Assembly: GCA_036393335.1 (NCBI GenBank)
Contig: DASWHD010000145.1
Span: 1-5,521 of the forward strand
DNA from: DASWHD01 sp036393335
Lineage (GTDB): Bacteria; CG2-30-53-67; CG2-30-70-394
Reading direction: 5' to 3'
Length of the DNA stretch: 5,521 nt
Part shown: piece by piece, positions 1 to 4,585 of the stretch
How positions within the stretch are numbered: position 1 is the first letter of the stretch
Layout: each line of letters begins with the position of its first letter
Translations under genes and position numbers: made by a program
Notes under the pieces: model-generated
Seen by the model: the letters and a program-made list of their open reading frames with translations, nothing else
What the model was told of the DNA's origin: nothing
Database searches by the model: none

Positions 1-135
1 CGGCACAAAATCCCCCGCCTGCCGCGCCATCACCTTCGTGATCGCCGCCGTCAGCGTCGTCTTCCCATGGTCCACGTGCCCAATCGTCCCCACATTCACG
101 TGCGGCTTCGTCCGCTCAAACTTCGCTTTGGCCAT
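1..135 (-). CDS. tuf: Elongation factor Tu, N-terminal fragment (cut by window edge)
   Basis: EF-Tu is the GTPase that carries aminoacyl-tRNA to the ribosomal A site. Only the first 45 codons are in the window. The protein opens with MAKAKFERTKPHVNVGTIGH, the standard bacterial EF-Tu start, and continues into the P-loop G19-HVDH-G24-K25-T26 (GHVDHGKTT), followed by the LTAAITKV helix. The ATG at 135-133 is preceded by a good Shine-Dalgarno sequence, AGGAGA, at 148-143 with 7 nt spacing. The gene lies 49 nt downstream of tRNA-Thr(GGT), the position of tufB in E. coli. No separate promoter is obvious in the gap, so it is probably co-transcribed with the tRNAs. Proteobacteria often have a second tuf copy in the str operon, which would lie outside this window. 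Identity is certain; only the A/B copy assignment rests on context. Confidence 0.97.
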   Translation of the reverse strand, partial: MAKAKFERTKPHVNVGTIGHVDHGKTTLTAAITKVMARQAGDFVP

Positions 136-184
136 GGCCTCGTCTCCTGAATGAGGTTATTGCGTGTTCATTGGGGGCCTGGAC

Positions 185-261
185 TGGAGCCCGCGACCGG
201 ATTCGAACCGGTGAACCTCTTCCTTACCAAGGAAGCGCTCTGCCAACTGAGCTACGCGGGC
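185..261 (-). tRNA. tRNA-Thr (anticodon GGT), CCA encoded
   Basis: A full cloverleaf folds on the minus strand. The acceptor stem is GCCCGCG/CGCGGGC (261-255 with 195-189). The D arm is GCTC-AGTTGGCA-GAGC. The anticodon stem CTTCC/GGAAG encloses loop TTGGTAA, giving anticodon GGT. The T arm is ACCGG-TTCGAAT-CCGGT. The discriminator is T at 188 and the CCA end is encoded at 187-185. The stretch between the anticodon and T stems reads as 6 nt (AGGTTC), one more than the usual five. It is the last tRNA of the cluster, 49 nt before tuf, matching thrT of E. coli. Confidence 0.97.
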
Positions 262-304
262 GGAACCTCCTGATCCGAGACCTGAGTGAGTCCTCTGGCA
301 ACCT

Positions 305-379
305 TGGAGCGGGAGACGGGGCTTGAACCCGCGACCACTAGCTTGGAAGGCTAGAGCTCTACCACTGAGCTACTCCCGC
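305..379 (-). tRNA. tRNA-Gly (anticodon TCC), CCA encoded
   Basis: This cloverleaf on the minus strand has acceptor stem GCGGGAG/CTCCCGC (379-373 with 315-309) and D arm GCTC-AGTGGTA-GAGC. The anticodon stem CTAGC/GCTAG encloses loop CTTCCAA, giving anticodon TCC. The T arm is GCGGG-TTCAAGC-CCCGT, with one G-T pair. The discriminator is T at 308 and CCA is encoded at 307-305. Total length is 75 nt including CCA. It is separated from tRNA-Thr(GGT) by 43 nt and from tRNA-Tyr by 96 nt, and corresponds in order to glyT of E. coli. Confidence 0.97.
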
Positions 380-475
380 CCTAGGCCTGTGGGTTTCCTG
401 ATCAACCCGCCCGCTCGTCATCTATCGTCCTGTATCTCTCCGCTGCTAGCTGGTGGAAAATGTACGTCACGGAAG

Positions 476-560
476 TGGTGGGGAGGGGAGGATTCGAACC
501 TCCGAAGGCTGAGCCGACAGATTTACAGTCTGTTCCCTTTGGCCGCTCGGGAACCTCCCC
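476..560 (-). tRNA. tRNA-Tyr (anticodon GTA), CCA encoded
   Basis: This is a class II tRNA of 85 nt with a long variable arm. The acceptor stem is GGGGAGG/CCTCCCC (560-554 with 486-480). The anticodon stem CAGA/TCTG encloses CTGTAAA, giving anticodon GTA. The extended variable region is built on CGGCTCAGCCTTC. The T arm is GGAGG-TTCGAAT-CCTCC. The discriminator is A at 479, as expected for bacterial tRNA-Tyr, and CCA is encoded at 478-476. It begins only 3 nt after the CCA end of tRNA-Thr(TGT), so the two must be cut from one precursor. Confidence 0.97.
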
Positions 561-563
561 GGA

Positions 564-639
564 TGGAGCCGACGACAGGAGTCGAACCTGCGACCTGCTG
601 ATTACAAGTCAGCTGCTCTACCAACTGAGCTACGTCGGC
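564..639 (-). tRNA. tRNA-Thr (anticodon TGT), CCA encoded
   Basis: This is the first tRNA of the cluster and a standard 76-nt cloverleaf. The acceptor stem is GCCGACG/CGTCGGC (639-633 with 574-568) and the D arm is GCTC-AGTTGGTA-GAGC. The anticodon stem GCTGA/TCAGC encloses CTTGTAA, giving anticodon TGT. The T arm is GCAGG-TTCGACT-CCTGT. The discriminator is T at 567 and CCA is encoded at 566-564. It corresponds to thrU of E. coli. The promoter of the operon should lie in 640-848, but no convincing -35/-10 pair could be found there by eye. Confidence 0.97.
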
Positions 640-766
640 AAGTTCGCGCGTAAGCCGCCGACCCAATTCCATAGCCCGCCTCAGCCCCCTCAGCGCCGAT
701 CCACCGAGTGCCGCCGATGGGCGTCCCGAGCACCGAGAGGCAACCTCGTTCACCCAAACAAACCCC

Positions 767-807
767 GTATTTTCAGTGTGTTGTGACCCACATCGAGGCG
801 AAAATAC
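767..807. repeat. 8-bp perfect inverted repeat GTATTTTC...GAAAATAC between rlmB and the tRNA operon
   Basis: GTATTTTC at 767-774 and its exact reverse complement GAAAATAC at 800-807 are separated by 25 nt. The arms are AT-rich in an otherwise GC-rich region. A shorter TGTG/CACA pair lies between them. The repeat sits in the gap that should hold the promoter of the tRNA-tuf operon and the end of the rlmB transcript. It could be a protein-binding site or part of a termination structure; the sequence does not decide which. The right arm overlaps the T-tract and stem of the proposed rlmB terminator. Confidence 0.5.
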
Positions 808-839
808 ACACCCCTAGGGCCGAAGAGCGCGGGAGTGTA
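801..839 (-). terminator. Probable intrinsic terminator of the cysS-rlmB transcript
   Basis: On the minus strand, about 10 nt after the rlmB stop codon, TACAC-T-CCC (839-831) can pair with GGG-T-GTGTA (813-805). This gives eight base pairs with one T-T mismatch, followed at once by TTTT (804-801). The loop is long, about 17 nt, and the T-tract is short, so termination may be weak. The position directly after the last gene of the block and before the separate tRNA-tuf unit fits a terminator. Confidence 0.4.
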
Positions 840-848
840 CATGGGGGG

Positions 849-1625
849 TCAGTGGAGGTCAACGTCGCCGCGCGGCGAGGCGTCGCGTTGCCGACGGACC
901 TCGTAGAGCAGCACGGCGCCCGCCATGGCGACATTCAGGGTCGCCAGCGCCCCCCCGCGGGCCAGCGAGACCGCCCCGTCGCAGGCGCGCAGCACGCTGC
1001 TGCGCAGCCCGACCCCTTCGCCCCCCAGGACCAGCCCCACCGGACCGGTGAGGTCGGTGTCGGCCGCCGCCTGCGCCGCCGCCTCGTCTGCGGCAAACAG
1101 CCACAATCCTGCCGCCTTACACGACTCCACTGCCTCGACCAGGCCCCCAACCGCCACCACCGGCACATGCTCGGCGGCGCCACTCGCGACCTTCACCGCC
1201 GCCGGAGTGAGGGCGACGGAGCGGTGGCGGGCGGTGATCACCCCGTCGACGCCGTAGCAGGCGGCGACGCGCAACAGGCTCCCCAAGTTGTGCGGGTCCT
1301 GGACCCGGTCGAGGATCACCACCAAGGCGTCGTCCCGCCCCCGCAGGTCATCGAAGAAGCCTCGCGGATCGACCTCCGGCAACGGCTCCGCCAAGAGCAC
1401 GAACCCCTGATCGCCGCCCTGCGGTGCCCAGCGGCGCAGCTCCTCGGCCGCGGCCCGGCGCACGGCGATCCCCTGCCCCTCGGCCAGCGCCGTCAGCCGG
1501 TCGCTTACCTCCCCCTCCTTGCGCGCCACCCACAGCTCCCTTCCCGGCCGGCGCCCGGCCGTCAGCACCGCCTCCACGGCATGCAGGCCGTAGACCGGGA
1601 CGAGGTCTTTGTTACCCCGTGCCAT
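849..1625 (-). CDS. rlmB: 23S rRNA (guanosine(2251)-2'-O)-methyltransferase RlmB (SPOUT/TrmH family)
   Basis: RlmB uses S-adenosylmethionine to methylate the 2'-O of G2251 in the peptidyl-transferase P loop of 23S rRNA. The 258-residue protein has the usual length. The small N-terminal substrate-binding domain starts PVYGLHAVEAVL (about residues 10-21). The C-terminal knotted SPOUT domain shows motif 1 around ILDRVQDPHNLGSLLR (N113, R119), motif 2 LVLGGEGVGLR (E203) and motif 3 ending TLNVAMAGAVLLYE (N231). Motif 3 is atypical: the usual IPM is LAR, and the serine of SLN (S224 in E. coli) is T229. Motif 2 has GGEG where GSEG is common. The ATG at 1625 is the only sensible start, with a weak AGG close upstream; the stop is TGA at 849-851. 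It lies 185 nt downstream of cysS on the same strand, probably in one transcript. The related TrmH-type tRNA methylase is less likely, because the N-terminal domain is of RlmB type. Confidence 0.93.
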   Translation of the reverse strand: MARGNKDLVPVYGLHAVEAVLTAGRRPGRELWVARKEGEVSDRLTALAEGQGIAVRRAAAEELRRWAPQGGDQGFVLLAEPLPEVDPRGFFDDLRGRDDALVVILDRVQDPHNLGSLLRVAACYGVDGVITARHRSVALTPAAVKVASGAAEHVPVVAVGGLVEAVESCKAAGLWLFAADEAAAQAAADTDLTGPVGLVLGGEGVGLRSSVLRACDGAVSLARGGALATLNVAMAGAVLLYEVRRQRDASPRGDVDLH

Positions 1626-1639
1626 GACCTAACCGCGCA

Positions 1640-1674
1640 TCCCCTCCCCCCGGGAGGGGGCCGGGGGGAGGGCG
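1640..1674 (+). repeat. GC-rich REP-like palindrome, copy A
   Basis: The stem is CCCCTCCC (1641-1648) with GGGAGGGG (1652-1659): eight perfect pairs around a 3-nt loop. It is followed by a G-rich tail ending GGGGGGAGGGCG. The same design, palindrome plus G-rich tail, occurs in opposite orientation about 70 nt away (copy B). It lies between cysS and rlmB. Short GC-rich palindromes of this kind scattered in intergenic DNA are typical of REP elements in proteobacteria; membership in a family within this genome is inferred. Confidence 0.6.
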
Positions 1675-1727
1675 ATGGGACCGAGCAGCGTACACGGCGT
1701 GCTACCCAGCGGATCGTTCGCTCCGCA

Positions 1728-1764
1728 CGCCCCCACCCCGACCCTCCCCCGGCGGGGGAGGGAG
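1728..1764 (-). repeat. GC-rich REP-like palindrome, copy B (inverted relative to copy A)
   Basis: The stem is CCCTCCCCC (1742-1750) with GGGGGAGGG (1754-1762): nine perfect pairs around a GGC loop. Read on the minus strand, the palindrome is followed by TCGGGGTGGGGGCG, which aligns with the tail of copy A. The two copies therefore face each other head to head, the arrangement of a BIME-type REP pair. They lie within the untranslated stretch of a probable cysS-rlmB transcript, where they could fold into stable mRNA hairpins. Confidence 0.6.
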
Positions 1765-1810
1765 TTCCCAAGGGACCGCGACGACAGATCACTTCCCGGG
1801 CTCGCCTTCA

Positions 1811-3238
1811 TCACCCCCGCTTCCACGTGGTCCCGCCAGGGCCATCCTCCAGCACCACCCCGGCGGCGGCCAGCTCGTCCCGGATTGCGTCGGCCCGCGC
1901 CCACTCCTGCGCCCGGCGGGCGGCGAGGCGCTCGGCAATCTTTGCCCCGATCGCCGCCGCGTTCAGCCCCGCCGCGCCGCGCTGAAACCAGACGGTGGGA
2001 TCGTCCTGGAACAGGCCGAGGACCGCGGCCAGCCGCCGCAGCTCCGCCGCCCCCGCCCGCACCGCGCCGCGGTCTGCGCCCCTGGCGCCGCTCTCCCCGA
2101 GCACCCGGTTGAACAGCCGGACCCGCTCGAAGAAATGGCCGAGCGCGGCCGCCGTGTTCACGTCGTCCTCCAGGGCGGCGACGAAGTCGCCCGCGAAACC
2201 CTCCACCGCCGCCACCAGGGCACGATCGGCCCGGTGCCAGTCCACGGTCTCGCCCACCGCAACCGCGTCCGCCCCCTTCAAGAAGGTATAGACCCGGTCG
2301 ACGGCGGCCCGCGCCTCCTTCAGGGCCGTGTCGGAGAAGTCGACCGGCGATCGGTAGTGGGTGAGGAGCAGGAAGGCGCGCACCACCTCGGCGGGGAACT
2401 CGTCCAGCACCTCGCGGATGGTGAAGAAGTTGCCCAGGGACTTGGACATCTTCTCGTTGTCGATGTTCACGAAACCGTTGTGCACCCAGCACCGGGCAAA
2501 CCCCGCGCCGGCGCCGCAGCTCTGGGCGATCTCGTTCTCGTGGTGGGGGAAGAGGAGGTCGCGGCCGCCGCCGTGGATGTCGAACTCCCGGCCGAGGACC
2601 TTCATCGCCATGGTGGAGCACTCGATGTGCCAGCCGGGCCGTCCCGGCCCCCACGGGCTCTCCCACGCCGGCTCTCCCGCCTTGCTCGCCTTCCACAGGG
2701 CGAAGTCCAGGGGATCCTCCTTCGCCTCGTTCACCTCCACCCGGGCGCCGGCCTCCAGCTCGTCGATGTTCTTCCCCGACAGGCGGCCGTAGTCCGGGAA
2801 GCGGCGCACCCGGTAGAAGACGTCGCCGTGCGACGCATAGGCCAGGCCGCGCCCCTCGAGCTCGCCGATCAGGGCGATGATCTCGGCGATGTGCTCCGTC
2901 GCCTTGGGCTCGACGGTCGCCGGCCGCACTCCGAGGGCCCCCATGTCGCGCTGGTGGGCATCGATGTAACGGCGCGCGATCGTCTCGCACGAGACCCCCT
3001 CCTCGTGGGCGCGGCGGATGATCTTGTCGTCGATGTCCGTGAAGTTGCGGACGTAGGTCACCTCCAGGCCACGGAACTCCAGGTAGCGGCGCAGTACGTC
3101 GAAGAATACGGCGCCGCGCGCGTGGCCGATGTGGGAGTCGTCGTAGACCGTCACCCCGCAGGCGTAGATCCCCACCTTGCCCGCCTCCCGGGGCACGAGC
3201 TCTTCCTTCTGGCGGGTGAGGGAGTTGTACAGGCGCAT
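1811..3238 (-). CDS. cysS: Cysteine--tRNA ligase (cysteinyl-tRNA synthetase)
   Basis: CysRS is a class Ia synthetase that attaches cysteine to tRNA-Cys in the cytoplasm using ATP. At 475 residues it has the normal length. The N-terminal Rossmann domain carries the HIGH signature at residues 36-39 (SHIGHARG) and the KMSKS loop at 263-267 (EKMSKSLGN). The four zinc ligands that recognise cysteine thiol are present: C27, C207 (in WHIECS), H232 and E236 (in PHHENE). The invariant NFTDIDDKII follows at about 65-74. The C-terminal anticodon-binding part ends in VLEDGPGGTTWKRG, close to the E. coli enzyme. The ATG at 3238 gives the usual MRLYNSLTRQ start, although no clear Shine-Dalgarno precedes it. 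It is divergent from the CHR transporter and probably leads a cysS-rlmB unit. A short hairpin lies in its leader. No missing motifs or frameshift are seen. Confidence 0.98.
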   Translation of the reverse strand: MRLYNSLTRQKEELVPREAGKVGIYACGVTVYDDSHIGHARGAVFFDVLRRYLEFRGLEVTYVRNFTDIDDKIIRRAHEEGVSCETIARRYIDAHQRDMGALGVRPATVEPKATEHIAEIIALIGELEGRGLAYASHGDVFYRVRRFPDYGRLSGKNIDELEAGARVEVNEAKEDPLDFALWKASKAGEPAWESPWGPGRPGWHIECSTMAMKVLGREFDIHGGGRDLLFPHHENEIAQSCGAGAGFARCWVHNGFVNIDNEKMSKSLGNFFTIREVLDEFPAEVVRAFLLLTHYRSPVDFSDTALKEARAAVDRVYTFLKGADAVAVGETVDWHRADRALVAAVEGFAGDFVAALEDDVNTAAALGHFFERVRLFNRVLGESGARGADRGAVRAGAAELRRLAAVLGLFQDDPTVWFQRGAAGLNAAAIGAKIAERLAARRAQEWARADAIRDELAAAGVVLEDGPGGTTWKRG

Positions 3239-3255
3239 GGGGTGGCTAGGAAGTG

Positions 3256-3283
3256 GCGCGGCGTTCGGTCTTTCGAACCGCGC
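3256..3283. promoter_or_regulatory. Hairpin in the cysS leader / divergent intergenic region
   Basis: GTTCG (3263-3267) pairs with CGAAC (3274-3278) around a 6-nt loop, and GCGCG (3256-3260) pairs with CGCGC (3279-3283), leaving a 2-nt GC bulge on one side. In the cysS transcript this ten-pair hairpin would end about 18 nt before the start codon, next to the ribosome-binding region. A role in translation control or as a DNA operator is possible, but only the fold is seen. Confidence 0.4.
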
Positions 3284-3313
3284 AGTCTATCCTCGGCCCG
3301 ACCCTGCTGCCAG
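3284..3313 (-). promoter_or_regulatory. Candidate sigma70-type promoter for cysS (weak)
   Basis: On the minus strand, CTGGCA (3313-3308, four of six matches to TTGACA) is followed after 18 bp by TAGACT (3289-3284, four of six matches to TATAAT). The implied transcript would start near the hairpin at 3256-3283. Both boxes are imperfect, so this is only the best candidate seen by eye in the short divergent gap. Confidence 0.25.
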
Positions 3314-3325
3314 CAATGATCATTG
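3314..3325. promoter_or_regulatory. 12-bp perfect palindrome CAATGATCATTG, operator candidate
   Basis: CAATGATCATTG is its own reverse complement and is AT-rich within very GC-rich surroundings. It lies between the divergent cysS and CHR-transporter genes, just before the transporter start. It abuts a second palindrome, GGTCGACC at 3325-3332. Such symmetry is what a dimeric repressor would read, but no regulator gene is in the window and chance cannot be excluded. Confidence 0.35.
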
Positions 3326-3337
3326 GTCGACCGACCC

Positions 3338-4495
3338 GTGACGAGCCCCCGCCCCGCCCTCTCCGCCGTGTTCCTCGCCTTCCTGCGCCTCGGGCTCACC
3401 GCCTTCGGCGGGCCGGCGATGGTGGCGTACATCCGCGACGTGGCGGTGCACAAGAAGGGGTGGGTGACGGAGGAGTCGTTCGCCGACGGGGTCGCCCTGT
3501 GCCAAACCCTGCCCGGGGCCACCGCCCTCCAGGCCGCCGCCTACGCCGGGCTGCGCGCTGCGGGACCGGCCGGCGCGGTGGTCGCCTTTCTCGCCTTCGC
3601 CCTCCCGGCCTTCGTCCTGATGGTCGTGCTGGCCGCCGTCTATCAACGGGCACAGGGCATCCCCGCCGCGGTTGCCGCCTTCCACGGGCTGCAGGGGATC
3701 GTCGTCGCCCTGGTGGCCAACGCCACGGTCGACTTCGGCCGCCGCACCCTCACCACCTGGCAGGATGCCGCCTTCGCCCTGGTGGCCGCGGCCCTGCTCG
3801 TGGCACGGGTCAGCCCGATCGCCGTGATCTGCGGCGCCGCCGTCGCGGGGTTGGCCCTGCGGCGGGCACCCGACGCCCGGGCTCTCCCGACGCCCCGCGC
3901 GCAGCGCGACGCCTCCGGCCGTGTCGCGGCGGCCCTCGCCGCGGGTGCGGTCGCCGCCCTTGGACTCCTTTTTCTGTTTCGCCGGCCCCTGGGCGAGCTC
4001 GGGCTCCTGATGGTCAAGGTCGACCTGTTCGCGTTCGGCGGCGGCTACGCGTCGCTGCCGGTGATGCTCCACGAGGTGGTGGAGGTGCACGGCTGGCTCG
4101 ACCCCCGCACCTTCATGGACGGCATCGCCCTGGGGCAGGTCACCCCCGGGCCGATCGTCATCACCGCTACCTTCGTCGGTTACCAGGTCGCCGGCCTGGC
4201 CGGCGCGGTGGTCGCTACGCTCGCCGTCTTCGTCCCCTCCCTGACCCTGCTCATCGCCGCCGTGCCCCACTTCGACCGGCTCCAGTCGAGCGCCCTCGTT
4301 CAGCACGCGGTCCACGGCATCCTCGCCTCGTTCGTCGGCCTCCTGGTCGCCGTCTCTGTCCGCTTCGCCCTCGCCGCCGCGTGGCGCCTACCCCTGGCCG
4401 CGATCACCGCCGCCGCCTTCCTCGCCCTGCGCCTGAAGGTCGACATCCTATGGGTGGTACTGGCCGGCGGCGGGCTTGCGGCGCTGCTGCTGTAG
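3338..4495 (+). CDS. chrA: CHR-family transporter, two-domain ChrA-like protein (putative chromate efflux)
   Basis: CHR proteins are inner-membrane transporters; characterised ChrA members export chromate, giving resistance. This one is a long-chain form of about 385 residues made of two homologous halves. Numbered from GTG 3338, the N half (about 9-175) has FLRLGLTAFGGP (FGGP 23-26) and ALCQTLPGAT (55-62). The C half (about 217-385) has LFAFGGGYASLPVM (FGGG 233-236) and LGQVTPGP (TPGP 269-272). The halves align motif for motif, with a hydrophilic Arg/Pro-rich linker near 175-197. About ten hydrophobic segments are visible. The start is uncertain: TTG 3323 adds five residues, TGA at 3317-3319 closes the frame upstream, and neither start has a clear Shine-Dalgarno. 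The N-half motif is PGA instead of the PGP of classical ChrA, so the substrate should not be assumed. No chrB or other chromate gene is nearby, and the gene is divergent from cysS. Confidence 0.88.
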   Translation: MTSPRPALSAVFLAFLRLGLTAFGGPAMVAYIRDVAVHKKGWVTEESFADGVALCQTLPGATALQAAAYAGLRAAGPAGAVVAFLAFALPAFVLMVVLAAVYQRAQGIPAAVAAFHGLQGIVVALVANATVDFGRRTLTTWQDAAFALVAAALLVARVSPIAVICGAAVAGLALRRAPDARALPTPRAQRDASGRVAAALAAGAVAALGLLFLFRRPLGELGLLMVKVDLFAFGGGYASLPVMLHEVVEVHGWLDPRTFMDGIALGQVTPGPIVITATFVGYQVAGLAGAVVATLAVFVPSLTLLIAAVPHFDRLQSSALVQHAVHGILASFVGLLVAVSVRFALAAAWRLPLAAITAAAFLALRLKVDILWVVLAGGGLAALLL

Positions 4496-4517
4496 GCCAG
4501 TCTTGCCCGACACGGCC

Positions 4518-4545
4518 GTAGGGACACGGCATGCCGTGCCCCTAC
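4518..4545. repeat. 28-bp REP-like palindrome between convergent genes
   Basis: Positions 4518-4531 (GTAGGGACACGGCA) and 4532-4545 (TGCCGTGCCCCTAC) are reverse complements except for one A/C mismatch (4524/4539), so 13 of 14 pairs form. It sits 22 nt after the transporter stop and 40 nt from the stop of the convergent gene. A second small stem, CCGCC/GGCGG (4559-4563 with 4569-4573), follows. There is no T-tract on either strand, so it is not a standard intrinsic terminator, though such a hairpin could protect or end both transcripts. It differs in sequence from the elements between cysS and rlmB. Confidence 0.65.
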
Positions 4546-4585
4546 CGGGAGATGGATACCGCCCCCACGGCGGGGAAAGCCCAGA

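Noticed and set aside
390..407. A small stem GGGTT/AACCC in the spacer between tRNA-Gly and tRNA-Tyr.
   Set aside because: It is only five pairs with an 8-nt loop and no further support; it may be a processing hairpin but cannot be told from chance.
323..786. Open frames on the plus strand over the tRNA genes, with peptides such as RGGFEPPKAEPTDLQSVPFG and DDRSRTCDLLITSQLLYQLS.
   Set aside because: These are translations of the antisense strand of tRNA-Gly, tRNA-Tyr and tRNA-Thr. Such peptides are well-known false proteins in databases. A minus-strand frame at 523-753 is likewise a translation of tRNA sequence.
950..956. A run of seven C next to RlmB motif 3, considered as a sequencing slip that could explain the odd motif.
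   Set aside because: The reading frame is right both before (CDGAVS) and after (TLNVAMAGAVLLYE), and the motif has the normal length, so an insertion or deletion is not supported.
708..1985. A 425-codon plus-strand frame opposite rlmB.
   Set aside because: It runs antisense to rlmB and the palindromes, is rich in Arg, Pro and His with no domain pattern, and exists because stops are rare in GC-rich DNA. The minus-strand frame is a clear RlmB.
2135..3319. A 394-codon plus-strand frame opposite cysS, and a 453-codon minus-strand frame at 1629-2990.
   Set aside because: Both are shadows of cysS in other frames with low-complexity composition. The minus-strand frame at 1811-3238 has all CysRS motifs.
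3253..4521. Long frames at 3253-4521 (plus) and 3320-4315 (minus) over the transporter.
   Set aside because: They are Arg/Gly/Pro-rich shadows. The frame ending at 4495 shows the two-half CHR membrane pattern.
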